DNA from: Proteiniphilum propionicum
GTDB taxonomy: Bacteria > Bacteroidota > Bacteroidia > Bacteroidales > Dysgonomonadaceae
Assembly: GCF_022267555.1 (NCBI RefSeq)
Contig: NZ_CP073586.1
Coordinates: forward strand, 2,533,501-2,597,500
DNA: 64,000 nucleotides
Direction of reading: 5' to 3'
Within the stretch, counting starts at the first letter, position 1, and the number at the start of each line of letters is the position of its first letter. Of this stretch, positions 44,030 to 53,230 are shown piece by piece. The notes beneath the pieces were generated by a model. That model made no database searches. It worked only from the letters and a program-made list of their open reading frames with translations, and was not told the DNA's origin. The translations under genes were made by a program, and so were the position numbers.

Positions 44030-46585
44030 TCATGTAAATTGGCTTCTTATCTTTTTAAATTCTTCAAAGTCCGTTTTTAATTCCTCAATAGTTGGTGTCG
44101 TATGAATTTCTTCAGGGCTGCTATGACCGGCAATAGAAACACAGCACTTTTCATATATATCATTCAACTTTCCTTTATAAGCATCAATTTTGCTTCCGTC
44201 CACACGTAGTAGAGAAGGAAATGCTACTCCTTTCTTATAACGCTTAATAGTCTTTCTAAATAAATCGTCTTCAACAGTTATTTCAATTGCTGAACGTAAA
44301 TGTCCATATCCTTCCGCAGCCAGTTTTGCTTCGTCTTGTCCGTCGGGTTTTGTTTGAAGTACAAGATTTAGTTTTTTAATGTAGTATGAATAAGAGTTAA
44401 CTTCTTCAACCTCGTCCAAGATTCCTGTTATTCCAAAATTTTCTTTAACTCTATGAAATAAGAATGAAACGCCTGCTTGCCTGTGATGCTCAAGTTCGGA
44501 CTGCTGAATAAAACTATGAAGCATCAGAATGCTATGGGTAAAAACAATAACTTGGCGCTGCTTTGACAATTCAATAAGGCGTTTAACTACCTCATCAATA
44601 ATTTTGTGGTCAAGTGAATTTACTGGGTCGTCAAAAACTATAGGGGCTTTTGTATTGTCAAGTTGCAATTCGGTAAGAAATTCAGCTAAGGCAATTGCTT
44701 TTTGTTCTCCTTCACTTAAAATATCTGCCAAAGCATGGCTGCTAATTTTTTGATAAACTACTGAATTGCCTCGGTCAGTTCCAAAATTTAAATCAACTTT
44801 CAAATGCGGTTTTCGTAAAGCAATTAGTTCCTTCTTGAATTTATCTTCAAAGTCCTGCCTCACTAATTCTTCTCTTGCGGATGAAGTTTTACGGCTGATT
44901 GAATTTGTATTGAAACTGGATGAATTGGCATTAAGAGTATTGACAACCTTGTGATTTGCGATTGCCGTTCTTACTTCTGCAACTTTCCCTGAAATAAATT
45001 TTCTGTCTTTCAATTCTGCAATTTCTTTTTTCAAAGTTGCTTCCAGTGTTGCAAGGTTTGCAAATGCTTCTGATTTTTGAGTTAAGGAGTTATTGACTGC
45101 TGTTCGCTTATCAGTTAGGAATTTAATCGCAGTTTGATAATCAAAAGTGAATGTTGAACCCTGTGCAATTATATTTGTGGTGAAAGTTGTTTTTAAGGAA
45201 TCCAAATTGGCATTGTAATTGGTAATTTCTTTCGGCTGAACTGGCGCTTGGTTTTCATTTGTGCCGAAAGTGTTTTGGTGGAAAGTAAGGTTGGTATCAA
45301 CTTGAGAAACAAGTTGAATCAACCCTACCTTGTTCTTTTTTAATGCCGCAAGGTTTTCTTGTGTCTTATCGTTTAGAAGTGTTCTGTAACTTTTCAATAA
45401 TTCTTTTGCTGAATCATCAAGCGGTTGCAAACAGTAAACGCAAGTGTCGCCTTCTTGTGGATAATCAGGCTTGTCAATTATTTTGATGTAACTTTCTGCT
45501 GCCTGAATAAAGGAGTTGAACTCGGGTGTTTGATAAAATTCAATTCCTCTTTCATCGGCTATGTCTTTTAATCCTGTTTGCGTTTTGCTTTCTAAATCGG
45601 AAATCTGCTTGTTTATTGCAAGAAGTGCTTGCCAGTTTGCATCATTGAGTTGTGTTTTAGCTGTCTCAATTTTTCCAATGATTGAATCAAGTTCTGCAAT
45701 CTGACTACTCAATGTTTGAATCTGAGATTGAAGCAATGCCTTATTCAAAGAAGCAAGTTCGGTTTCCTTTAGCGAAAGTGCTTTCCCATGTGCAGGTGTG
45801 TATTCAGAAAGCTCGGTTAGTTTTTGTTCGGTTGAAGTTGCAGAAAGTGTTGAAATGAAAGTGTGCAGTGGTGTTCCTGGTGTCAGGTTGTCAAGCCAAA
45901 GCAATGTTGTTGGATGTGCTGCAATTTTTTTTTGCAACAATTGATTGAGTGCATTCAGTTCAGCACTTACAAGGTGAAAAAAATGAAAACCGATTGGAGA
46001 AACAATTAAACTTCTGTCGCTTATTGAGAACTGAACACAACTGCTATTGAAAACAGAAATATTTTCAAGTTCGGAATCGTTGTTTGCTCCGTTCCATGTA
46101 AAAGTTTGAGGAGTCCCGTTTGATTTGAAATTGATTATTGCTGACTGTGGTTCGGATGCTTCGTAGACATTTGAAAGAATTGTCTTGTTGTTGTCGTAAC
46201 TAAAACCAAGTGTTTTCAGGACTCTGCTGTAGCCTGTTTTGCCTGTTCCGTTTTCTCCGTAAATGACTGTGATGTTCTTTGCAAAGTTGACGGTCTGATT
46301 TTTTGCAAGTCGATTTACTCCTGTAATTGCAGAAAGCGAATCGAGTTCAATCATCTTTTCTGTTGGTATGTAAGTTGGTTTTGTAACTGTCAAGGCAGGC
46401 AAACCTGTATGAAGATTGATTGATTGGAGAAAGTAATTGAAAACTGTTTCTCTGTCAGTTGTTGAAAGGGAACTTTCTGTCGTTACAATTTTGCTGATAA
46501 GGAGTTTGCTCCAATCAGCATGATTTTCTGTCCATTCCCAGAGGAAATCTACAATTGCTTTTCTATTTGGAGTTGTTGATGCCAT
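44030..46585 (-). CDS. AAA/SMC-like ATPase with zinc hook (AAA_13, RloC/PrrC-like)
   Basis: An 851-residue ATPase. P-loop 'VIYGENGTGKTGYSRVL' (108-124), a long coiled coil split by 'DTCVYCLQPL' (a CxxC hook as in Rad50 and RloC), then the signature 'LSEGEQKAIALAEFL' and Walker B 'APIVFDDPVNSLDH', with 'VIVFTHSI' after it. The C-terminal about 120 residues ('YGHLRSAIEITVEDDLF', 'EKCCVSIAGHSSPEE') form a separate domain seen in AAA_13 proteins; an anticodon-nuclease or HEPN-like activity is possible but no motif is certain. Defence is the usual role. Single-gene cassette. Confidence 0.8.
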   Translation of the reverse strand: MASTTPNRKAIVDFLWEWTENHADWSKLLISKIVTTESSLSTTDRETVFNYFLQSINLHTGLPALTVTKPTYIPTEKMIELDSLSAITGVNRLAKNQTVNFAKNITVIYGENGTGKTGYSRVLKTLGFSYDNNKTILSNVYEASEPQSAIINFKSNGTPQTFTWNGANNDSELENISVFNSSCVQFSISDRSLIVSPIGFHFFHLVSAELNALNQLLQKKIAAHPTTLLWLDNLTPGTPLHTFISTLSATSTEQKLTELSEYTPAHGKALSLKETELASLNKALLQSQIQTLSSQIAELDSIIGKIETAKTQLNDANWQALLAINKQISDLESKTQTGLKDIADERGIEFYQTPEFNSFIQAAESYIKIIDKPDYPQEGDTCVYCLQPLDDSAKELLKSYRTLLNDKTQENLAALKKNKVGLIQLVSQVDTNLTFHQNTFGTNENQAPVQPKEITNYNANLDSLKTTFTTNIIAQGSTFTFDYQTAIKFLTDKRTAVNNSLTQKSEAFANLATLEATLKKEIAELKDRKFISGKVAEVRTAIANHKVVNTLNANSSSFNTNSISRKTSSAREELVRQDFEDKFKKELIALRKPHLKVDLNFGTDRGNSVVYQKISSHALADILSEGEQKAIALAEFLTELQLDNTKAPIVFDDPVNSLDHKIIDEVVKRLIELSKQRQVIVFTHSILMLHSFIQQSELEHHRQAGVSFLFHRVKENFGITGILDEVEEVNSYSYYIKKLNLVLQTKPDGQDEAKLAAEGYGHLRSAIEITVEDDLFRKTIKRYKKGVAFPSLLRVDGSKIDAYKGKLNDIYEKCCVSIAGHSSPEEIHTTPTIEELKTDFEEFKKIRSQFT

Positions 46586-46631
46586 TTTTATTCAGTCAAT
46601 TATAATGGTGTCTGTATTCGTTTTAGCATGT

Positions 46632-46711
46632 CGCACAACGTCTCGTGAATTCCCGAAGTCTGGTTACTATCTGCATATTATCTCAGATTTTGGGAATTCA
46701 CTGTTATCGGA
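46632..46711 (-). other. attC-like site closing the OLD nuclease cassette
   Basis: The clearest of the set, 80 bp. Minus strand: TCCGATAAC, A, stem GTGAATTCCC...AATCTG; far arm CAGACTTCGGGAATTCAC, spacer GAGAC, then GTTGTGCG. TCCGATAAC is the exact 9-bp complement of the cassette opening GTTATCGGA at 48664. The spacer is 1 nt on the AAC side and 5 nt on the GTT side. Confidence 0.85.
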
Positions 46712-46786
46712 TGGATGAGGCCTCCCGAAGTCAGAGTGCGACAGGACGTCGCACCCTTATACATTACTATCTACATAGGTTTTACA

Positions 46787-48538
46787 TTACTCAAGTTCGG
46801 TAATATTCGACCATCTGATACAGTTTTCAGGAGGTTGTTTTTCAATATCCAAAAGAGAATCAAATAATTGTTTGATTTTTTGTCTAAAAATCTCATCCTC
46901 TTTCAATTTTGTTACTGTATAATACGGTTTATCTTTGCTAACCTCTGTATCATAAAGAGCCTTTTCAAAATTAGTTTTACAGGCGATAACATTAATTTTA
47001 TTTCCACTGGAACTGGCTGTCGTTGCATTTATAATATTGCTGTTGATTGTCCATGCTGGGTTAGCGTTCCCATTTGCTATTGTTTGAGTATCCGTATCGT
47101 GTAATATTGCGTAACTTGTTGAAAACTGGTTAAGAATCTTAACCACTGCAGGAATTATCGCTTTACCTCGAGCCCTTATAATATGTACATCATCATATTC
47201 TGCAGGATACAGCATCTTTAAGAATGAAAATGCTGTATATTCAGTATCTCCTTCGACTACAATAATCCTTCCCCCAAAGAAGAATTCGTGTAAATAAGGG
47301 TCACATACATTCAACAATTTCAGATTTTCTTTTTCATCCAAACTCAAACTTACTCGTTCAGGTCTGTATAATGTCGTACTTCGTACCTCGTCATCAGAAT
47401 TTCTATCAACTCTAATAATTGTAGTATTATCATATGAAAGATCTATAAAAATTGGCGAGTGAGTTGTGACCATAACTTGCCAGTTTCTTGTTTTTGGTAA
47501 ATCATAAAGAACATTTCTAGCATCTCTAATTGCTGTTGGATGTAAACAAATCTCAGGTTCATCCAATAAAAGAACATGGGGTCTTTCGGTACTATCCTTT
47601 CCATTTTCTGCAACGTATTTTAATGCTGTCCACAATAGTGTTCTTCTCGCACCGCTACCTTGAACTGCAACCTTTGACATATACCCACCTGCTGGTCCCA
47701 TATATAAATCGGGAGACTCTTTAAAAGGTGAGTATGTCTTATCAATATTTGTTTCAGGTTTAGCATCAAGCTTGATAACATAGTTTTGAAATACTTCTCC
47801 TAAGTATTCGGAAATACTATCTTCTATTTTTGCAACATCTTCCTGAATAGATGAGGATACTGTTTTTTGAAATTCTGCTATTTGGTCAATTAAAATCTCA
47901 TAATCTGTTTTTTCTGTTGTATTTTCAGGACTTTTAATAGCTTTCAATCTATCTTTTATTATACTGGATAATAATGCAGTGATTTCATTAGCTTGAGATT
48001 CGGGAGATGCAAATGCATCAATTCTATGAGGTTTTGGTCTATATGCATTTGCAACATTTGCAGCACCCCAAGGAACCTCGTCTGCCCAGTCCCCGATCTG
48101 TACGTCAAATCCCCTTCTCTTTGGATCAACATTTGGGCTAGTCCATGTCCACTTTTCACGTATCAGCATTTCTCCGTTCGGTAAAGGCTTAATCCAACGG
48201 TCTCCTGGCTTATTTTCTGAGATAATAGTATGTACTTCTATTTCCGGAAGTGCTTCTGTATTTACAATATTATTGGGAAAGTCGTCAAGAAGTAACCTTC
48301 CGGCTGTAGAGCCTGTATTCATTGCTACTTCATATGCTCTTAGAATTGAACTTTTACCACAATTATTGGCACCAACTAAAACAACAATATCATCTAAATC
48401 AATTTCTATGGGACTTTTTCCTATTGTCCTAAAGTTTTTGATAATCAGTTTACATAACCTCGGCCGTGGATTATCTGCATTTTCTGGTAATAAGGATACC
48501 TCCTGCACAGTCGTCTTTGATGAACTCCCCTTAGCCAT
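46787..48538 (-). CDS. OLD-family ATPase/TOPRIM endonuclease
   Basis: A 583-residue protein. ATPase part: 'VVLVGANNCGKSSIL' (P-loop about 56-63), 'GSGARRTLLWTAL' signature region and Walker B 'HVLLLDEPEICLHP', then 'VMVTTHSPIFIDLS'. C-terminal TOPRIM nuclease: 'RIIVVEGDTEYTAFSFL' (metal-binding Glu) and 'YAILHDTDTQT' (DxD). This is the class 1 OLD layout shared with GajA and other defence nucleases; no UvrD-like GajB partner follows, so a stand-alone OLD system is more likely than Gabija. Single gene of a cassette with matched ends, adjacent to attI-like site 3. Confidence 0.87.
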   Translation of the reverse strand: MAKGSSSKTTVQEVSLLPENADNPRPRLCKLIIKNFRTIGKSPIEIDLDDIVVLVGANNCGKSSILRAYEVAMNTGSTAGRLLLDDFPNNIVNTEALPEIEVHTIISENKPGDRWIKPLPNGEMLIREKWTWTSPNVDPKRRGFDVQIGDWADEVPWGAANVANAYRPKPHRIDAFASPESQANEITALLSSIIKDRLKAIKSPENTTEKTDYEILIDQIAEFQKTVSSSIQEDVAKIEDSISEYLGEVFQNYVIKLDAKPETNIDKTYSPFKESPDLYMGPAGGYMSKVAVQGSGARRTLLWTALKYVAENGKDSTERPHVLLLDEPEICLHPTAIRDARNVLYDLPKTRNWQVMVTTHSPIFIDLSYDNTTIIRVDRNSDDEVRSTTLYRPERVSLSLDEKENLKLLNVCDPYLHEFFFGGRIIVVEGDTEYTAFSFLKMLYPAEYDDVHIIRARGKAIIPAVVKILNQFSTSYAILHDTDTQTIANGNANPAWTINSNIINATTASSSGNKINVIACKTNFEKALYDTEVSKDKPYYTVTKLKEDEIFRQKIKQLFDSLLDIEKQPPENCIRWSNITELE

Positions 48539-48655
48539 ACCATAAACCTCCCTTTTCTAATGTATTTCTTTTCATTATCATCATACTTATATAATTGGAC
48601 ATTCCTTAAACGTCCTTTTTGTCCGCCGCAGGACGCGGCGACCCCGCCTCATCTT

Positions 48656-48957
48656 TCCGATAACGTGTTGTTTACGCAATAAATATACAACTTTCGTAAA
48701 TACCAGATTTAAAACATTCGTATACAAAGATTGGTATGAAATATTTTGCATTTATATTGTAATGATTGTTAGGTTGTTATGTTTTGTATGATTATTTTAT
48801 ATTTTTGCATATACGAATGTTCCATAAAATAGAAAGCGATGAAAATAATCTATTTGTTGAATGAATTTGAGCGGAAAATGATCGTGTAACGATACAGTTA
48901 CAACTCCTTTCAGAACTATAATTAACAAGCAATCAGTAAATTTGCTAATTAGGGTCT
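48656..48957 (+). repeat. attI-like site 3 with recombinase promoter and relic
   Basis: About 300 bp, closely matching 56019-56320. In order on +: cassette core TCCGATAAC, GTGTTGTTTACGCAATAAAT, AACATTCGTATA (48713-48724), an AT-rich stretch with a TATTTTTGC-like -7 box, TATACGAATGTT (48810-48821, exact complement of the first 12-mer), then the relic gene at 48839. Cassettes lie to its left on the minus strand; the recombinase reads to the right, as intI does relative to attI in integrons. Confidence 0.75.
48839..48955 (+). pseudogene. tyrosine-recombinase N-terminus, relic A
   Basis: Reads 'MKIIYLLNEFERKMIV', stop, 'RYSYNSFQNYN', stop, 'QAISKFAN', stop. Ignoring stops, this resembles the SAM-like core-binding start of tyrosine recombinases ('RYS..(S/T)I.NY...I..F'). 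Only about 38 codons remain before unrelated transposase debris. The first two stops sit at the same codons as in relic B at 56203. Confidence 0.55.
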
Positions 48958-48973
48958 GCTTATTAATTACCAA

Positions 48974-49250
48974 TCAAGCACAAAAATTCAAATGTAGCCT
49001 GATTGGATAAATATTTATATTTCTCACTTTCATCTGGTTCAGTAGTAACGAGACAAAGTAAGGCAAGGGAATAGCCCTCATGTGCCTGATCAGGTTCATC
49101 ACAAAAATGATAGCCCCTATCCAACTGTTTGACGTCGAGGATAGTCTGGCGCGGATATCATTCAACAGATCCAGTTCGGTGAGGTACTTGATATCAGCGT
49201 CACAGACTGTTGCATCCAATTGAAGCCTTCCCTTGTTCCATGGATGCGGA
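48974..49250 (-). pseudogene. transposase fragment (IS1182/IS5-like)
   Basis: Minus-strand translation 'GRLQLDATVCDADIKYLTEL', 'DLLNDIR' resembles the segment around the first catalytic Asp of IS1182/IS5-type transposases. The frame then shifts and no catalytic core follows. It is cut to a fragment on both sides. Confidence 0.6.
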
Positions 49251-49293
49251 TCAGTACCCTACTTAGAGAGATACTGGCAAAAGTATCTTATTT

Positions 49294-49791
49294 TTAAAAC
49301 GTTTCTCCCAACTCTCTAAACATTTGTATAGTTGAAATATACTGGATTTTAAAATGAATGCATGGTTCAGGTATCTTGATTTTATTTTTTCTGTTTGGCT
49401 GACTAACCTCATGTGTTACCATAACACAATTATGTTTCATGGCATATGCTATTAACCAAGGATCTGCTAAATCTGTCGCCAAGAATTCATCTTTGGCATT
49501 TTGTTTAAAATGTTGATTGGATTGTACCCACAACGCTATCTCTGCATACTTGTCAACACATGATGAAGTGTTCACGAAAAAATCAGACTTTATATCGTTA
49601 ACACACCATAAAGCCAATTTATCAGGTGTTGAAGTATTACAAATTTCTTTTTTTACTTTATCTATACTACAAATCAACTCCCTATCAGACAAGTCAATTA
49701 ATTTATTCCAAAAACCTGGAACCACATCAAAAGGATAATACATTCGATGAGCTTGAATTAAAACGTTACTATCTAACAGGTATTTTTTCAC
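49294..49791 (-). CDS. DUF4411 PIN-like protein, putative toxin
   Basis: A 165-residue PIN-fold protein: 'YLLDSNVLIQAHRMYYPFDV' (Asp7), 'IDKVKKEI' (Glu) and 'ATDLADPWLIAYAMKHNCVM' (Asp) give the acidic nuclease site, and the pattern is that of DUF4411. It begins at the last base of the upstream ImmA/IrrE gene, a tight pair. DUF4411 with a COG2856 metallopeptidase is a recurrent toxin-antitoxin-like arrangement, so an RNase toxin is the likely role. Confidence 0.82.
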   Translation of the reverse strand: MKKYLLDSNVLIQAHRMYYPFDVVPGFWNKLIDLSDRELICSIDKVKKEICNTSTPDKLALWCVNDIKSDFFVNTSSCVDKYAEIALWVQSNQHFKQNAKDEFLATDLADPWLIAYAMKHNCVMVTHEVSQPNRKNKIKIPEPCIHFKIQYISTIQMFRELGETF

Positions 49792-50951
49792 TAATACAGA
49801 TGTTCTGTGATAAATTTGTTATACGTGTCGCCTTTCATGTTTGTCAATTTATAAGCATCGCGATACAAGAGTTTATTTTCTTTTACGGCGTTATCTACAA
49901 AAACAGCAAACCTTACACTTACTCGTTTTCTTGCAGTTGCATAGAAATCACCTCCGGAACCCTGCTTCTCCTTTCTTTGCTTAAAATCGCTCATATAATT
50001 ATTGTAAAACCTAAGAAAATCGCTCAAGTTGATCAATTTTAAATCCAACGCCCTTCTATATATTACAATAGGACTTACTTTAAACATCTTACTCAGAGAC
50101 TTGAAATCTTGAGTTAATTCCCATTTTTGCAAAAAACATTCCTTTGGAACTAAGAATTCGGCAGCTACTTTATCACACAAAATCTCCATAGGATTATTTG
50201 CAGGCAACAATTGCTGGTTATCGAACCCGGCACTTTCTCCTATCCATACATGTGCTAATTCGTGTATTAATGTAAACATCTGTGCAGCCTTAGCATCCGC
50301 AGCATTGATAAATAGAAAAGGAGCCTTCTTATTTACTAAAACAAAGCCACGGCATTCGTTAACATCAATTACTCTATGGGTATTGGCTCCAACAATTCCG
50401 TTAAACGTAACAATAATACCAGCCTCTTCAATCTTACTTGTCAAATGGTTTAAAGCTTGCTCCCAGTTTTCGTATAGCTCGGCCCAATCCTCTTCAAGTT
50501 GAAGAACCTCTCTTATGTCGCTAACTATGCTACTTGCATTATCCTTAACACTAAACTTCCCCACAAAATTCAAATCAGAAAAATCCAGTTCTTCCAGGTA
50601 TTCAGTTAACCAATCTTGCCTATCCTTTATAAGTTGTATGGCATGAAATACGTTTAAACTCACTTTTTCTGTTTGCGCTTTCTGACCGGTTCTGAAGAAT
50701 GGTAAAGGAATGGTTTCTACAGGAGGGTTATCAAGAAACATATACCCAAAAGGCACATGCACTTTGTGAGTAAAATTTTCAAGTTGTTTTAGCGTGGGAT
50801 ATTTTTCTCCTTTTGTCCAACTTTCTACGTCAGGATTATGAGCATAGAATTCTTCCAGACTATTACCATTTCTAATAATTGCCCACTCAATAACATCTCT
50901 GTTAATATTTTTAATTCTTTTACTCACTGCACAAATATATTCAATTAACAA
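49791..50951 (-). CDS. ImmA/IrrE-family metallopeptidase with N-terminal HTH-like region
   Basis: A 386-residue protein. The N-terminal about 70 residues ('VIEWAIIRNGNSLEEFYA', 'WTKGEKYPTLKQLENFTHKV', 'FGYMFLDNPP') resemble an XRE-like helix-turn-helix. The COG2856 metallopeptidase domain has 'FTLIHELAHVWIGES' with the HExxH zinc motif at His230-Glu231 and His234. 'CDKVAAEFLVPKE' is the usual following helix. It overlaps the DUF4411 gene by 1 bp and probably acts as its antitoxin or regulator. Confidence 0.85.
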   Translation of the reverse strand: MLIEYICAVSKRIKNINRDVIEWAIIRNGNSLEEFYAHNPDVESWTKGEKYPTLKQLENFTHKVHVPFGYMFLDNPPVETIPLPFFRTGQKAQTEKVSLNVFHAIQLIKDRQDWLTEYLEELDFSDLNFVGKFSVKDNASSIVSDIREVLQLEEDWAELYENWEQALNHLTSKIEEAGIIVTFNGIVGANTHRVIDVNECRGFVLVNKKAPFLFINAADAKAAQMFTLIHELAHVWIGESAGFDNQQLLPANNPMEILCDKVAAEFLVPKECFLQKWELTQDFKSLSKMFKVSPIVIYRRALDLKLINLSDFLRFYNNYMSDFKQRKEKQGSGGDFYATARKRVSVRFAVFVDNAVKENKLLYRDAYKLTNMKGDTYNKFITEHLY

Positions 50952-51234
50952 TCGATATCAAAATATAGACTTTACTTTAACTCGAAAGCACCTTTTAATT
51001 CTCTCTATGACAAAACATTTACCCACAAAAAAAACGATCATTACTATCGTGTTCAAGTCAATACTAAGTGTGGTTATGTTTGATTAAAAAACTTCATGGC
51101 TCTTGCTTGTTTTTATTTAAATTTTCATACATTTGCAAAATGATAAGTGGTTAGTTAATAAAACGTTCCTATGATTAAAACGAGAAAAGTGGCTACGTAA
51201 TAAAACGGTAACAATAATTAAAAAAACGAATATC
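50952..51234 (+). promoter_or_regulatory. intergenic region with promoter for the lipoprotein gene
   Basis: TACATTTG at 51128-51135 with TTG 18 nt upstream fits the Bacteroidetes -33/-7 promoter, giving a leader of about 95 nt for the gene at 51235. The leader holds two similar AATAAAACG...AATTAAAA-type segments. No other gene was seen. Confidence 0.5.
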
Positions 51235-51687
51235 ATGAAAAAGAAATACTTATGGTTCTTAATGGTATTACTCCTGTTGATGGGAGGGTTCAGCTTAAGT
51301 GGTTGCAGCAAAGACAACGTAGACAGTGAAGATGACGAACAGCTAGGAGCTTCCCGGCCAAACCCCAACATGTTAAGCGATTTATCACGTCCCGGTGCCT
51401 TTATAAATTGGACCTTGTGGGAGAGTCACTCGTTATTTGGTTATACCATGAAAATTGAGTTCGACTATAAGGAGTGTACATACACTCTTCAGAAAAGTGG
51501 ATCAGACAACACCATCGCCAAATACACATACAGCTTCAAATATACCACCATTACCCTTACATCTATTAATGATGATAAAGAAGTAATTACCGGAACAATT
51601 GTCAGCTATCCATTTAAAGCCGACGATATCACGTTTAAGAACTCTAAAAATGAAACAGTCTGGATGCAGATGACACGAAAAAAATAA
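51235..51687 (+). CDS. small lipoprotein of unknown function
   Basis: A 150-residue predicted lipoprotein: 'MKKKYLWFLMVLLLLMGGFS' then lipobox 'LSGC'. The mature part has an acidic stretch ('DSEDDEQ') and alternating beta strands ('YTMKIEFDYKECTYTLQ', 'YTYSFKYTTITLTSI'), consistent with a small beta-sandwich. No family is recognised with confidence. It stands alone on the plus strand between the toxin pair and an IS30 element. Confidence 0.7.
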   Translation: MKKKYLWFLMVLLLLMGGFSLSGCSKDNVDSEDDEQLGASRPNPNMLSDLSRPGAFINWTLWESHSLFGYTMKIEFDYKECTYTLQKSGSDNTIAKYTYSFKYTTITLTSINDDKEVITGTIVSYPFKADDITFKNSKNETVWMQMTRKK

Positions 51688-51853
51688 CCTGTGTCTCACT
51701 TATGTTATTCGTGTAGTGCGCTTACCCGGCGAGGTGAACAATCGCGTCCACAGCCGGAACTTTTCCCAGTTCATTCCAACCGATGATCCATTTCACACCA
51801 CTAAGTTCAAGATAGAAGTGCAAAAGATTTGATTACATTACACTTCTTATCTT

Positions 51854-51913
51854 AATTGTTTTTTTCAAAAATCCCCTTTCAAAAGTGCTTAAGGGGTTTT
51901 GAAAAAAACAATT
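51854..51913. terminator. long hairpin just upstream of the IS30 transposase
   Basis: AATTGTTTTTTTCAAAAA...CCCCTT pairs with AAGGGG...TTTTGAAAAAAACAATT over about 23 bp with one extra base and a 12-nt loop. A- and T-runs on both sides would allow termination in both directions. It lies between the presumed left end of the IS30 element and its gene, so it may shield the transposase from read-through. Confidence 0.65.
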
Positions 51914-51974
51914 AGTCAATCAGCAACATAAAAAAATAAAAAAGGAGACCGAAGTCTCCCTAAAATTAACTATT

Positions 51975-52934
51975 ATGTTGCTTATGAAAAAATACAAACA
52001 GTTAACTTCAGAACAAAGATATGCTATTTATTTAGGCTTACAAAACGGAACAAGCAAGTCTGAAATAGCCAAGCAGATAAAGGTAAATATTTCTACGGTT
52101 TATAGGGAATTAAGCCGTAACAAAAACAAAACTGGAGGCTACTCATGGCGTTTGGCACAAGAGATGGCCCAAGAGCGCAAAGAACGTTTACCGGGCAATA
52201 GATCGACATCGGAGTGGATTAAACAGAAAATAATCCGTCTCATTCGCAAAGATTGGTCGCCCAAACAAATCAGCGGATATCTCGCAAAATATGATCAAAT
52301 ATCTATCTCTCACGAGACTATTTATCAATGGATCAGGCAAGATAAGAAATCGGGAGGAAACCTTTACAAGCACTGCCGCCACAAGCTCAAATACAGAAAA
52401 AGACCCGTAGGTTCTGCCACTAACATACCCAACAGAAAAAGTATTCGCCAAAGGCCAAAAGAGGCCGACGGAAGCCGGTTTGGAGATTTTGAAATGGACA
52501 CCATAATAGGAAACGGACAAAAGGAAATAATACTGACAATGACAGAAAGAAATACAAACTTTATAATGATGAGAAAACTGCCTATGGGCAAAGACTCTAA
52601 GCAGGTTTGCAAGGAAGTCATTGCTATGTTGCTGCCTTATAAGGACAAACTGAAAACCATTACAACAGATAACGGATCCGAGTTTGCAGCACACGAACTG
52701 ATAACAAAAAAGTTGAAAGTACCGGTATATTTCACTGATCCTTATTCATCGTGGCAAAAAGGAGCTGTTGAAAATGCCAATAAATTAATCCGGCAATACA
52801 TCCCAAAAGGAGCAACATTTAAAGATTATTCCGATGAGAAAGTAAAAGAAATACAGCATAAACTAAACAGAAGACCAAGAGAAAAATTAGACTTTAGCAA
52901 TCCTAAAATAGAGTTTTACAAAAATTATTACTAA
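51975..52934 (+). CDS. IS30-family transposase
   Basis: A 319-residue intact transposase. N-terminal HTH_38 'QLTSEQRYAIYLGLQNGTSK' and 'IKVNISTVYRELSRNK', then the rve core with Asp in 'FEMDTIIGNG', Asp in 'TTDNGSEFA' and Glu in 'GAVENANKLIRQYIPKG'. The end 'LNRRPREKLDFSNPKIEFY' is standard. A second ATG three codons downstream (51984) is equally possible. AAGTGCAA at about 51816 and TTGCACTT at about 52936 may belong to its inverted repeats, but the ends are not secure. Confidence 0.93.
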   Translation: MLLMKKYKQLTSEQRYAIYLGLQNGTSKSEIAKQIKVNISTVYRELSRNKNKTGGYSWRLAQEMAQERKERLPGNRSTSEWIKQKIIRLIRKDWSPKQISGYLAKYDQISISHETIYQWIRQDKKSGGNLYKHCRHKLKYRKRPVGSATNIPNRKSIRQRPKEADGSRFGDFEMDTIIGNGQKEIILTMTERNTNFIMMRKLPMGKDSKQVCKEVIAMLLPYKDKLKTITTDNGSEFAAHELITKKLKVPVYFTDPYSSWQKGAVENANKLIRQYIPKGATFKDYSDEKVKEIQHKLNRRPREKLDFSNPKIEFYKNYY

Positions 52935-53169
52935 ATTGCACTTGCTGGTTGACTCTAGGACCCTCCTTTTCCGGTTGATGTATATCCAGTCCAAACAATT
53001 TATGATTCTTGCTCCAACTATTCGTGAAGTTAGTACCAACAAAGCCGTTAATGCCGGTGATAAATATCCTCATCAAATGTATTTCCCGGCATTGCTCCTA
53101 ATTTTTTTCAAAGTTGGGATATTTTTGTACAGAAGTAGAGGCTTGCGGTTTCTTTTTACACTGAAAGCT
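52935..53169. other. region between IS30 gene and mini-cassette 2
   Basis: Includes the right end of the IS30 element, then about 200 bp without a convincing gene, carrying the start of whatever cassette followed mini-cassette 2 (minus-strand opening GTTAGCTTTC). Its matching end was not found. Confidence 0.4.
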
Positions 53170-53230
53170 AACGGATGGATGAAATCCTCCATCCGTTCTC
53201 CCGACGAGCCGAAGGCGATGTCGGGAGAAC
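53170..53230 (-). other. mini-cassette 2 with shortened attC-like hairpin
   Basis: The same 36-bp unit as mini-cassette 1 (GTTCTCCCGAC, 14 nt, GTCGGGAGAAC), followed by a short hairpin AACGGATGGA/TCCATCCGTT instead of the 127-bp version at 43.7 kb. The difference fits a deletion between GGATGGA and GGATGAAA. The next cassette would open with GTTAGC. Confidence 0.7.

Noticed and set aside
46787-48538. Gabija (GajA) call for the OLD nuclease
   Set aside because: No UvrD-like GajB gene is adjacent; the gene is alone in its cassette.
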